Assembly: GCF_002980495.1 (NCBI RefSeq)
Contig: NZ_PVBR01000002.1
Location: 335,483-399,482 of the forward strand
Length of the DNA stretch: 64,000 bases
Source: Phyllobacterium phragmitis
GTDB taxonomy: Bacteria; Pseudomonadota; Alphaproteobacteria; Rhizobiales; Rhizobiaceae
Direction of reading: 5' to 3'
Shown piece by piece: positions 8,968 through 17,177 of this stretch (position 1 is the first letter of the stretch; each line of letters opens with the position of its first letter). Position numbers and translations under genes: made by a program. Under the pieces are notes generated by a model. It did not search any database. It was not told the DNA's origin and worked only from the letters and a program-made list of their open reading frames with translations.

Positions 8968-9593
8968 GTGGCCTTCTTCTGCCCCCATGGAATTTTCCAA
9001 CTGGAAACGGTCGAGGCGTATTTGCCCCATTCGTCGCCATCGCGCGTTTTCTGGCCCTCATAGGAGGACTTGCGCGGATTGGGGCGCGACAGCATCGCCA
9101 TGACTTCCGAGACGATCTTGACCCTGATCGAACCTGTTCCGCCTATGCGCGGGGTTTTGGCCGGCGCGCCGTCAATGATGCCGAGGAAGGTGATCAAGCC
9201 CGGTCCGATCTGGTCGCCGGTTCGGGGATCAATCAGCACATCATGGATCTCGACCTTGCCAAGCCGCGCTTCGTATTCGCCGACAAGCTTAATGGCGGCG
9301 TCGGCGATCTGTGACAGATCGACCGTGACGGTCTGAATGGTGAAATCAGAGACGCGTGGAATATCGCTGATCTTGCTGATGACATCGGCGCGGTATGGGC
9401 GCGAAACGATTGCCCCATCAAAACCGCTATAAACGGTCAGGTTCAAATCCTCTTCGCCGGTCCAAAGGCCAATCTCGCGCGGGTTCCCGGTGGCGCGTTC
9501 CTTCACGGTGAAATAGACAGCCTGTCTGGGCACCAGGCCGTCACGCGGCGCATTGTTCAACTGATCGACAAAAGCGGCGGTCGCTGCTCTCAC
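8964..9593 (-). CDS. Tail hub protein (lambda L position)
   Basis: The 209-residue, beta-rich protein lies between the distal tail protein and the NlpC-like gene, where lambda L lies. It includes GLVPRQAVYFTVKERATG near the start and a C-terminal tail GKYASTVSSWKIPWGQK, a pattern seen in minor tail proteins of DUF2163-like type. It likely forms part of the baseplate hub. The lambda L iron-sulfur cysteines are absent: no Cys is seen. Assignment rests mainly on position. Confidence 0.65.
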   Translation of the reverse strand: MRAATAAFVDQLNNAPRDGLVPRQAVYFTVKERATGNPREIGLWTGEEDLNLTVYSGFDGAIVSRPYRADVISKISDIPRVSDFTIQTVTVDLSQIADAAIKLVGEYEARLGKVEIHDVLIDPRTGDQIGPGLITFLGIIDGAPAKTPRIGGTGSIRVKIVSEVMAMLSRPNPRKSSYEGQKTRDGDEWGKYASTVSSWKIPWGQKKAT

Positions 9594-9595
9594 GG

Positions 9596-10240
9596 CTATA
9601 CCCTCACTTTCTGTGTGACCTTGAAAGCCGCGCCTTCAGTGATCGCGCGGCGGGCGGTACCGGGATTGTGGCTGTTGGGCATCACCACCACCGGACATGC
9701 GGGCCGAATGATCGTCACCGGATCGTTTGCGGCGATGAGGACCGAAAGGCGCGGGAAAATCGCCACGTCGAGATTGCCGGCCGCACTGGCAACGGCGCTT
9801 GCATCAACCTCGACATAAGCGTGCTGCTGTCCATTGCTGTAGGTCACCTGCAGCTTGTCGCCGATCGTCAGGACGTACCCGGCCGGAAACCCTTGCATGC
9901 GCGCCGTGACGCGATCGGGGCCGATCTCGCGGATAGAGACGGTCGAGGCACCGAAGATGGTCCCACGGGGATCCGCGTACGGATAAAGGCTGGTCGGATC
10001 GCACATCAGGAAAGACTGCCGTGCGCCGTCGAGCATCCGAATGCGCGCGGCCGCTTCCTTCAGCTCCTGGTGACGGCCGCGCGCCAGCGTCACGTCAGCG
10101 GCCCAGCGCGGCTTCGACAGCTCGGCCTGCCAGAAGTCGCCGCTACCGATTTCGTCGGTCTCGTCATTCCGCTGGATTGAGAAATTGCACGTCATGATCG
10201 GAAGGCGGTCATAGACGGCGGATAACGGAAGCGCGCTCAT
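9596..10240 (-). CDS. Distal tail / minor tail protein (lambda M position)
   Basis: The start at 10240 overlaps the tape-measure stop (ATGA). The 214-residue protein has a beta-sandwich-like profile: FSIQRNDETDEIGSGDFWQAELSKP early, a charged segment RGRHQELKEAAARIRML, then GDKLQVTYSNGQ. It follows the tape measure gene directly, as distal tail proteins do. It probably links the tail tube to the tip complex. No enzymatic motif is visible. Confidence 0.7.
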   Translation of the reverse strand: MSALPLSAVYDRLPIMTCNFSIQRNDETDEIGSGDFWQAELSKPRWAADVTLARGRHQELKEAAARIRMLDGARQSFLMCDPTSLYPYADPRGTIFGASTVSIREIGPDRVTARMQGFPAGYVLTIGDKLQVTYSNGQQHAYVEVDASAVASAAGNLDVAIFPRLSVLIAANDPVTIIRPACPVVVMPNSHNPGTARRAITEGAAFKVTQKVRV

Positions 10241-13200
10241 CCCCGCCACCTCGGCTTTTCGCTGATCTCCTGGACACGATCCGGCAATTGCATGTCGTAC
10301 TCCTCCAGTGCGCGCTGCATGCCGAGGTAGGCCGACTCCTCGATCTCCTTATTGCCGCGTGCGCCTTCCAGATTGATGTTGAAGTTCGCGGTATTGCGAC
10401 CGGAGCTGCCTTGTGCCGGATTGCTGTTGGCCGCGCTGTTGAGACGCGCGATCGGCGACGGCCCGCTGTCGGACACAACTCCGCCTGACGCATAGCCGCG
10501 CCTGCCGAGGCGGATGGCATCGACGGCCGCCGCGCCGCCATGGCGCGCCACATCCTCTTGCGAAAACACGACTTCACCCCGGTGCACGATGCCGGCGACG
10601 TCATACTTGCCGCCCGGTCCGGTCCAGCCGCCGCTATCCCACAAGCCCATCGACCCGCTTGCAATTGCACCGGCGAGCTGGCCACTGGAAAAGCTGCCGG
10701 CGTTGGGGAAAAGCGCGGACAATATGCCGAGCCCGCCGCCGCTGCCACCGGCTGCGAAGCTGGAGAGCTGCTTGCCAAAACTATTGAAGCCGGATCCGAG
10801 CTGATCCAGTCCTTTGCCAGCTGTACCGAGGCCGGAACCAAAGCCCGATAGCGAGCCGCTCGTAGCTCCCGCGCTCGATCCAAGCTTTTCGAGTGCGGCG
10901 GACGCGGTATCCATGCCCTGGCTATCGACACCGGGCCAAAGGCTGCGCTGCCCGCTTGTCAGGCCGCCCGCCCAGGAGCCACCGGCCATTCCGGCCTGTC
11001 TGCCGCCGAGGTCGAAATGCATGGTGTCGAGCGCGCCGTACTGCCCCTTGCCGCCCGAAAAATAGCCGCCCCAGCGGAACTGATCGGCAAGCTCTGGGTA
11101 TTTCGCCATCTGCACGCCGCGCGCCGTCTGCGCAAACTGCTCATAGGTACGGAAAGAACTGGCGTCCTGATAATTGCCAAGCATCTTGCCGGACAAGAGC
11201 TCGGTGAGCTGAACATCGGTCGCCAAGCCCTGACCATGGAAACGGCTGTCTCCCGGCCTCAGGCCCGAGATGGCATCAATCTTGAGGCCGGGGAATGACG
11301 ATGCGGCCGTGTTGAGGATATCCGTCAACCGCGCATCGACACCGGATTTATAGTTGCCGACGAAGTTCAGCGCCTGATCCGTCGCCTTGGTCACGGACTG
11401 CACGGCGTTGTTCATGACCGACGTGATGTTCGTGTTCGCGGCCGGAGCGGACCCGCCCAAAAAGCTCGCCAGCCCTCCTGTCACGCCGCCGTTGATCATG
11501 ACCGTCGCGGCGGTAACATTCATGGCCCCGACAGATTTCCCACCCGTCAACGCCGACAGCAGGCCGCCTGCGGCATTGTCTTTGAACAGATCGTCCAGCG
11601 TCCCGTAACTGGTGCCGAGCAGGGAATTCTTGAGCGGGTTCTTGACGGCGAGATCGGTGAATGTACGCGTGATATCGAGAGCGATACTCTTCAGAGCGTC
11701 CTTGTAATCACCATTTCCCAGCGCATCGAAAATGCCATCAATGGCGTCTTCGCCAGTCGATCTGACGGATGTCCATGCGTCTCGCTGTTTCTCTATCTCC
11801 GCACGCAGTTCGGAACTGACCTTGGTATTCTGCCGCATCATGTTCGCTTCGGCGCTGCCAACGTCCAGGCCTCTCCGGCGGATTTCCTGTTCTGTCTCCA
11901 ACTGATCGAGCATGCGCTCGCGTTCGGCCTCGCCAGCGGAAACCACGCTCAGCTCGGCACGCATCAACTCGATGCGGTCCCGTTGTGACCGGATGTACTC
12001 TTCAGCGCTGGCGCGGCGTTCTTCCTTGGCCAGCGCCTGATAGCCTTCGACCGTCTGCGAAATGATCGACAGAAGCCGTTGCTTTTCGTCACCCTCGGCT
12101 CGCGCAGCTGCCGTGATCAGCGGTCGCAATTCGCTCTCTGCGCGCAGATACTGCTCCGCGTCAGCCGCGCTGACCGTACCGGCCGCGATCGCGTCGTTGA
12201 CCTTCGCCCGCGCTGCCGCCTCGGCTCGCATGTCGAGGATCTGTGCGGACGACTGCGCCATCGCCTCGGCCATGACTTGATTACGGGCCTGACGAACGCG
12301 GTTCTCAGCCTCTGCCGCGTCGATCTCCATGCCGGAAAGCTGAATGCGCTCGCGCTGCGCGGTCAGTTCCGCACGGGTCAGCGGATTGCGAGCTGCCTGC
12401 AACTGGATATCCACGCGGGCGAGTTCGATCTGGCGCTGCTCCTGGGCAGTGATGCGGGCGAGCGCTTCTGCGCGTTGTCGATCGGCGTCCGATCGCTCAT
12501 TGCCATCACCGGCATTGCCGCGAGCCGTGGCGTACTGATTTTCGACTTGTCGCCGATCGCTCAATTCGGGAGCGGCAATCTCCCGCAGACCGGACAAGGC
12601 TTCCTTGTAGTGGTCCATCCGCCGTGCCGCCGCCTCGACGGCATTCGCAGCGCGGATCGCTGCGGGTGATGTTTTATCCAGGGACTCGGCGGCTTCCAGA
12701 CCGTTTTTTGCAACGCCGAGAAGCGCAAGGCCGGTTTTCAGGAGCTTTTCATTGTTCGGCTCAAGGCTCCAGCGGTCCTCGACCATCTTCCTGAACCCGA
12801 GGATATCGGGCTGGCCTTCCTTGGCCGTCATACGCAAGTGCTCAAGCGCCTCGGCAAAGGCGTTGTAAGATGTATCGACCACCCAAACGTCAGCACCGTA
12901 GTTCTGGACATAGGCTTCGCTCGCAACCGCTTGAGAACTGCGTTGGATGGCCTTGTCCAGTTCCTGTCGCGTCGCTGCGGCAGCAATACGCGAACCAGCC
13001 ATTGCGCGGCGATAATACTCGTCCGCCCCGGTACCGGCATATTGGTAGGCATCGCGGAGCTTGCGCACCTGTTCTTCATGTTCACTGGTGATTTCGCTGA
13101 CCTTACGGGTCTTGGTGAACATGCCGTCCAGGGCATAACTCGCGGCGTAACCGACTGCCGTAAAGCCGACCATGAGAAGGGTCGTCGGCGTAATCAGGGA

Positions 13201-13899
13201 TTTCATGCCCACGAGAAGCGCCGGGAAGATTTCGCCCAGTCCACGGTTGCCCATGATCTGCGCAACCTGTCCGCCCTGCTGCATCATCAGCAAGAACGGA
13301 CTTTGTCCGGACGCGAGCATCACCACGATATCATTGAGCTGATAGCTCAGATTGGTCACTTCGTGGGACGCGAGTGCTGTCGATTTTGCAGCCACAGCGC
13401 CGCCCGACTGGATGGCCGCGACCTGCGCGGAATATGCAGCCTGCGCCTTTGCGATCGAGGCAACGCGTTGCTCCTCCGTGATCGCTCCAATCTTCTCGGC
13501 TGCATTCAGTTCGGCGAGCAGCGACAGATGCCGCTGCTGAGCGTCCATCAGCGGCTTGTATTGCGCCCGAACCTGATCCAACTCCCGGCCATAAGCCTGC
13601 AACTCGCGCTGGCGCTCGACCATGGAACTATCGGTCATGCCCGAACGAATGCCGAGGAAGCCGGAGACTTTCGAACGCAATTCGTTTTCTGCAAGCGCCT
13701 GACCGCGTGCGGCCTCGGTGGCGCGCCGAGATGAGGCGGCGGCCTGGTCGTTGCTGGCGGCAAGCCCCTTCATGGTGGCCGAGGACTGTGCAACCGTGCT
13801 GTTGAGGTTGGCAACATCGGCCTTGGCGGACGAAGTCGCGCTTTTCAGGCCGCTGGCATCGCCAGTGATAATCATCGACAACCGCATCGGTGATGTCAT
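10237..13899 (-). CDS. Tail length tape measure protein with embedded M15-like peptidase domain
   Basis: The 1220-residue protein starts with MRLSMIITGDASGLKSA, typical of tape measures. A hydrophobic stretch follows (about residues 221-260) and then a long helical coiled-coil region (about 400-720). At about residues 875-970 there is ISGLRPGDSRFHGQGLATDVQ and later ALDTMHFDLGG, the His/Asp pattern of D-Ala-D-Ala carboxypeptidase-like M15/VanY domains. The C-terminus has YDVAGIVHRGEVVFSQED, common at tape measure ends. It sets tail length (by the family's usual ratio of roughly 0.15 nm per residue, near 180 nm) and may open the cell wall on entry. The start overlaps the frameshift product's stop. 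Confidence 0.9.
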   Translation of the reverse strand: MTSPMRLSMIITGDASGLKSATSSAKADVANLNSTVAQSSATMKGLAASNDQAAASSRRATEAARGQALAENELRSKVSGFLGIRSGMTDSSMVERQRELQAYGRELDQVRAQYKPLMDAQQRHLSLLAELNAAEKIGAITEEQRVASIAKAQAAYSAQVAAIQSGGAVAAKSTALASHEVTNLSYQLNDIVVMLASGQSPFLLMMQQGGQVAQIMGNRGLGEIFPALLVGMKSLITPTTLLMVGFTAVGYAASYALDGMFTKTRKVSEITSEHEEQVRKLRDAYQYAGTGADEYYRRAMAGSRIAAAATRQELDKAIQRSSQAVASEAYVQNYGADVWVVDTSYNAFAEALEHLRMTAKEGQPDILGFRKMVEDRWSLEPNNEKLLKTGLALLGVAKNGLEAAESLDKTSPAAIRAANAVEAAARRMDHYKEALSGLREIAAPELSDRRQVENQYATARGNAGDGNERSDADRQRAEALARITAQEQRQIELARVDIQLQAARNPLTRAELTAQRERIQLSGMEIDAAEAENRVRQARNQVMAEAMAQSSAQILDMRAEAAARAKVNDAIAAGTVSAADAEQYLRAESELRPLITAAARAEGDEKQRLLSIISQTVEGYQALAKEERRASAEEYIRSQRDRIELMRAELSVVSAGEAERERMLDQLETEQEIRRRGLDVGSAEANMMRQNTKVSSELRAEIEKQRDAWTSVRSTGEDAIDGIFDALGNGDYKDALKSIALDITRTFTDLAVKNPLKNSLLGTSYGTLDDLFKDNAAGGLLSALTGGKSVGAMNVTAATVMINGGVTGGLASFLGGSAPAANTNITSVMNNAVQSVTKATDQALNFVGNYKSGVDARLTDILNTAASSFPGLKIDAISGLRPGDSRFHGQGLATDVQLTELLSGKMLGNYQDASSFRTYEQFAQTARGVQMAKYPELADQFRWGGYFSGGKGQYGALDTMHFDLGGRQAGMAGGSWAGGLTSGQRSLWPGVDSQGMDTASAALEKLGSSAGATSGSLSGFGSGLGTAGKGLDQLGSGFNSFGKQLSSFAAGGSGGGLGILSALFPNAGSFSSGQLAGAIASGSMGLWDSGGWTGPGGKYDVAGIVHRGEVVFSQEDVARHGGAAAVDAIRLGRRGYASGGVVSDSGPSPIARLNSAANSNPAQGSSGRNTANFNINLEGARGNKEIEESAYLGMQRALEEYDMQLPDRVQEISEKPRWRG

Positions 13900-14267
13900 T
13901 CGACTACCTCTCCAAACGTTTCCAGCGCCGCCGCTTCCATCAGGCGCAAATCATCAAAAATGGCGTTATCTGCATTGCGCCGGCGCAACACGACATCGAC
14001 CGCCGTGTAATCAAGGCCAAGCCAATGAAAGCCCGACATTCCAGCGGCGACGCGCCATTGCGTTTCGCAATCAAGCCAGATCAGGAAGGCGTTCCAGCAT
14101 TCGGACCAAACCTCGACATGATCTTCCGGCTCGGCGTCTTCGCTGCCCTCGATCGTGAAGCCGAAGCTTTCAAAATCGCGCCGGACAGCATCGTCCAACT
14201 GGGCAGGCAATCGGGTTTCCGCACGGCCGGAGCGCGAAAGCGCCCACGCTCTGGCCGCGCTGGTTAG
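13896..14267 (-). CDS. T-like C-terminal half of the tail assembly chaperone, made by -1 frameshift (DUF1799 type)
   Basis: This frame has no sensible start of its own and is entered from the upstream chaperone gene at GGGAAAC (14267-14273). Reading one base back continues LTSAARAWALSRSG and runs 123 codons to TGA at 13896. The segment has WNAFLIWLDCETQWRVAAGMSG, the DUF1799 signature found in phage genes just before the tape measure. The expected fusion is about 248 residues. It parallels lambda gpGT, in which the T part binds tail tube subunits. Its stop overlaps the tape measure start. Confidence 0.75.
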   Translation of the reverse strand, partial: LTSAARAWALSRSGRAETRLPAQLDDAVRRDFESFGFTIEGSEDAEPEDHVEVWSECWNAFLIWLDCETQWRVAAGMSGFHWLGLDYTAVDVVLRRRNADNAIFDDLRLMEAAALETFGEVVE

Positions 14268-14641
14268 TTTCCCTTTCGGGCCTGCTCGCCCGCCAGCGAC
14301 TCCGAGAACGCGACATAGACACCAGTTCGGAACCAGCTCCACTGCATCGCCTGGGCGAACGTCGCGTCCGAAAATGGCACATCAGATTTGTCATCGTCGT
14401 CCTGCACGCCACGCCAGTCCTTGCAGATCCGATAGAGCATGTTGTCGCGCTGCTTCACGCGCTCCTCGTCACTTTCCAGACGCATGAAATCGTCGCTCAT
14501 GGCATCTGCCTCGGATTTCGAGAGCGCCTCGAATTTCATGTCGAATGTCTGATTGAGGAACTTGCCAGGACGATCAGGATCAGGAACCGAGACCTTGACG
14601 GGCCACCAATATGCGTACTTGTCGACCAGCTTGAACTTCAT
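14264..14641 (-). CDS. Tail assembly chaperone, G-like
   Basis: The 125-residue protein starts MKFKLVDKYAYWWPVKV and has a helical, acidic middle (FMRLESDEERVKQRDNMLYRICKDW). Its position between tail tube and tape measure and its overlapping downstream frame match lambda gene G. It would bind the tape measure and prevent premature tube polymerisation. The last codons, AAG GGA AAC TAA, hold the slippery site, so most ribosomes should stop here and a minority shift. Confidence 0.8.
   Translation of the reverse strand: MKFKLVDKYAYWWPVKVSVPDPDRPGKFLNQTFDMKFEALSKSEADAMSDDFMRLESDEERVKQRDNMLYRICKDWRGVQDDDDKSDVPFSDATFAQAMQWSWFRTGVYVAFSESLAGEQARKGN
14267..14273 (-). promoter_or_regulatory. Predicted programmed -1 ribosomal frameshift site GGGAAAC
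   Basis: In the chaperone frame the codons read G GGA AAC followed at once by TAA. This is a perfect X XXY YYZ heptamer and is close to lambda's GGGAAAG. A shift of -1 opens the 123-codon T-like frame. The stop codon right after the heptamer may favour pausing. Confidence 0.75.
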
Positions 14642-14686
14642 TTAACGGGCCTTTCAATGGGCCTTCAGCATGGGCTGAAAACCGGG

Positions 14687-15619
14687 TTAGCGAACGGTGA
14701 TGGTGATTTCGTCGTCGCCCGCCTCTGATGGGCAGAAGGTAAGCGGCAGCGTGTAATTGCGAATGTTCTGGGTCTGGCCTTCGGTCGGCCGGCCGATCTC
14801 GACACCGGGCGAGAAGATCTCGACCGTGTTGCCGGGAACCGTGCCATGCACGAGCGTCAGTTCACCCCGTGTGCGATCCTGCGCCAGGGCAAACCAGTCC
14901 TTGATGGCGAGCGACGTGGCTTCGATAACGGCCTGACCGCTCGACCCGCGATCCGTAATTTCGATGCTTTCACTGCCAATGAGGAACCGGCCCTCCACCT
15001 GTTCGCCGAGATCGAAGGTTACGCTTTCAGTGACACCGGCGAGGCCAAACAGCGAAAATGTGGTGTTGGCCTTGGAAACCGGAATCGGTCGTTGAAACCC
15101 GGTAAGGGTGACTGCCGGCAGCGGCGTGTCGGTAATCGTGCCGAGCAGTCCCTGCAGGGTGAACCGGTAGCGCGGGATCTGCTTCGGCGTGAACCCGAAG
15201 GTGACGTTGCCACGCGCTCCAAGCATGACGTGGCGCACGCCGTCACTGTTGTAATAGACAGACGCGGCCTCGAAACCGTCCGATACCGGCTGGTAGTCGA
15301 CCTTGACGCCGACTTCGATCGTTTCCGACAAACCCGAGGCCCGCAGGAGCGGACCATAGGCCGGGGCCTTGCCAAGCTCGCCAGCGCCGGCGACCTCGAC
15401 GTCAAATTCGAGCTGGACATAGGTGCCGACCAATTCCACGCCCTGGTTGCCAAGATAAGGCAACAGCAAGTCGCGGGAGACTTCCTCACCGGCGAGTGGC
15501 GTGATGGTGGCGTTGGTGGCGAGGATTGCATTCTCCGCGCCGGTCGGCACCGAGTCCACCGCATAGTTCGCCTCGAGCTTCGCAAGCAGCGCCAGCTTCT
15601 TGTAATAACGCTTTGCCAT
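14687..15619 (-). CDS. Major tail tube protein (lambda V-like)
   Basis: The 310-residue, largely beta-sheet protein begins MAKRYYKKLALLAKLE with an AAGGGA ribosome site. It contains VELVGTYVQLEFDVEVAGAG and PRYRFTLQGLLGTITD, with the repeated short strands usual for tail tube subunits. Its position after the terminator and before the chaperones fits the tube gene. The C-terminal third (ELTLVHGTVPGNTVEIFSP, then LPLTFCPSEAGDDEITITV) also fits Gp-V-like tube proteins. Many copies would stack around the tape measure. Confidence 0.85.
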   Translation of the reverse strand: MAKRYYKKLALLAKLEANYAVDSVPTGAENAILATNATITPLAGEEVSRDLLLPYLGNQGVELVGTYVQLEFDVEVAGAGELGKAPAYGPLLRASGLSETIEVGVKVDYQPVSDGFEAASVYYNSDGVRHVMLGARGNVTFGFTPKQIPRYRFTLQGLLGTITDTPLPAVTLTGFQRPIPVSKANTTFSLFGLAGVTESVTFDLGEQVEGRFLIGSESIEITDRGSSGQAVIEATSLAIKDWFALAQDRTRGELTLVHGTVPGNTVEIFSPGVEIGRPTEGQTQNIRNYTLPLTFCPSEAGDDEITITVR

Positions 15620-15621
15620 GG

Positions 15622-15795
15622 TCAGTTCCCTTTCCTCTTGGCCGGAGCGACCGGCGCTGCTGGCGTTTCAGGTTCTTCGGTGGGTTCCGGCGTTGGCCGG
15701 TGGTAGTCGGCTTCCGGCACCACAGCGCCGGTTTGCGGATCGCGGTAATAGCGCCCACCAGGGCGAGCCGCCGCCGATGCATCTGACTTCGCCAT
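15622..15795 (-). CDS. Small Pro/Ala-rich phage protein (57 aa)
   Basis: The ATG at 15795 overlaps the stop of the terminator gene (ATGA), and the stop falls two bases before the tube gene start. The translation opens MAKSDASAAARPGGRYYRDP, continues with an acidic proline-rich part and ends KRKGN. Tight packing and a frame preserved between two overlapping junctions argue that it is real. Function is unknown. Confidence 0.7.
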   Translation of the reverse strand: MAKSDASAAARPGGRYYRDPQTGAVVPEADYHRPTPEPTEEPETPAAPVAPAKRKGN

Positions 15796-16247
15796 CAAAG
15801 GCCTCCAGCTTCAGGTTGTTCTTCCAAGAAGGATGCGGCGGCATAGACTTCCTGCCACCAGACGGTTCCGGCCCAAGCCTTCAGCAACTCACCGGACACA
15901 TGCTCCAGCGACATGCCGTCCTCGGCCGAGGACGGCAGAAAGCCGATCAAGTGCTTGCGGACGAGCGGCTTCAGCGTCTCGATATCGCGGGAACTTGCAT
16001 CGCCACGCCCGTCGCTCACATTGCCGGTGATGATGACGACACCGATATCGGAAGCGGTCGGCTGTAAAACCGGCCCGTTGGTCCGCTCGTTTTCGCCGGA
16101 AGCTTCCTGCAGCGTCATGACATAGGCCGCAGGCACTGCCTTCGGCACGTTCTGGATCGCCGCGAACTCGGCCGCGCCGCCGACGATGCGGAAGACAGGC
16201 GGTTCGATTGCGGCGAGCTTGGCGATGATTTCGGCCACGGTGCTCAT
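15795..16247 (-). CDS. Tail terminator protein (lambda U-like)
   Basis: The 150-residue protein starts MSTVAEIIAKLAAIEP behind a strong AAGGAGG ribosome site. It includes AYVMTLQEASGENERTNGPVLQ and a DIGVVIITGNVSD strand, then a helical C-terminus with VWWQEVYAAASFLEEQPE. This matches Gp37/terminator-like proteins that cap the tube and provide the head-joining face. It overlaps the tail completion gene by four bases. With no head genes present it would have no partner for DNA packaging. Confidence 0.75.
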   Translation of the reverse strand: MSTVAEIIAKLAAIEPPVFRIVGGAAEFAAIQNVPKAVPAAYVMTLQEASGENERTNGPVLQPTASDIGVVIITGNVSDGRGDASSRDIETLKPLVRKHLIGFLPSSAEDGMSLEHVSGELLKAWAGTVWWQEVYAAASFLEEQPEAGGL

Positions 16248-16816
16248 TGATTGCCTCCTTCAAATCCGCCTTCGGTGCGGAAATGGCCTTCGGTAACGCT
16301 GAGAACTTCCTTGCGGTCGCCATCGCCAAAGCCGAGGAACTCGCGTGCCGGAATTTTGATGGTGCGTGCTTTGATGGTGACATCGCGGGCATAGTTCGAT
16401 CGGCTTCTCTTCACGAAGCGCGGCGCAAGCGTGTCAGTCTTTTCATTGTATTTCTGATAGATCGTGTGCTGGCGTTCGGCCTGCTTGATCTCGCCGCCCA
16501 AATTCTGAATGGCCGCGTAGATGACGTTCGTGCCGGTCGCGACGCTCGTTGCGTCGGCCTGATAGGTGATACTCTGATAAAGCCGGAGCTTCACGCGCAG
16601 CATGTTTTCATAACCGCGACGGCCGGAACCGATGCGCTTGGCAGCGGTCCGTGGCTTCAGTCGTGGCCACTTCTTTCCGGCCGGGTCGGTTTCCGTTTCA
16701 AAGCGGCGCTGGGTGCGGAAAACCATCGCACCGCCGATCTTCTCGTATAGAGGCTGCAAATCGTCCGCCGCCTCGTGCGCCTGATCGAGACGCTTTTTGA
16801 CGTTGTGACTTTCCAT
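16244..16816 (-). CDS. Tail completion / virion morphogenesis protein (lambda Z or P2 gpS type)
   Basis: The 190 residues from ATG 16816 include LQPLYEKIGGAMVFRTQRRFETETDP and KKWPRLKPRTAAKRIG, the core of the phage virion morphogenesis family. The C-terminal part, IPAREFLGFGDGD, is the typical end motif. No ribosome site precedes this ATG, and the frame stays open through 46 more AT-rich codons to 16954. These facts suggest that the original start and promoter were lost at the prophage breakpoint. Similar proteins usually begin about ten residues earlier. Confidence 0.75.
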   Translation of the reverse strand: MESHNVKKRLDQAHEAADDLQPLYEKIGGAMVFRTQRRFETETDPAGKKWPRLKPRTAAKRIGSGRRGYENMLRVKLRLYQSITYQADATSVATGTNVIYAAIQNLGGEIKQAERQHTIYQKYNEKTDTLAPRFVKRSRSNYARDVTIKARTIKIPAREFLGFGDGDRKEVLSVTEGHFRTEGGFEGGNQ

Positions 16817-17177
16817 TAAACCACAAGAATCAGAATACAATGATATCAAGGCGTTGCGCGGGCACTTAATTTGATAATTAGCAGTTAATTGTGATAATGG
16901 TCGCTTGATTTTGGCACTTGATGCGAGAATATGGTTCCCAATATTTACGGCCACAAAGCCATATCATCGAGAAGCTTATAGCCTGCGTCGACGGCTGTAA
17001 GCCTCCTCCAAGATGCAGTGAATTTGAGAATCGAACGGCCGACATTCTCATAATTAGTGCCCAACGCCGACCAAACAGCCGCATTCTTACCGTTAGCTGC
17101 CAAGTGACACCTGACCTCGCCGGAGCCGACGCACCTTCCAGGCAGGCCAATCAGATTCGTTAAGGTTCGGATTCATC
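16817..17177. other. AT-richer gap at the prophage edge, no gene seen
   Basis: The 361 bases are visibly lower in GC than both flanks and code for nothing convincing. They mark the junction between the tail module and the chromosomal betaine locus. The only match to the tRNA-Met 3' end is an eight-base CCTCCTCC, too short for an attachment site. Confidence 0.6.

Larger units (their letters stand above)
1713..16816 (-). mobile_element. Prophage remnant retaining only a siphophage tail module
   Basis: Some 17 tightly packed minus-strand genes, mostly with ATGA overlaps, follow the lambda tail order from tail completion protein to tip and fibres, ending with a DNA adenine methylase. No gene for terminase, portal, capsid, head protease, holin, endolysin, repressor, excisionase or integrase is seen within or next to it. 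The upstream edge falls at the first codons of the tail completion gene near 16.8 kb, so the head half has apparently been deleted. Tail genes are intact, which is unusual for a random relic. Confidence 0.85.

Noticed and set aside
17030..17100. tRNA-like stretch on the minus strand (GAATCGAAC, then CTCATAAT)
   Set aside because: It resembles a T-arm and a CAT anticodon, but the acceptor and T stems do not pair. It is no more than a possible very old relic.
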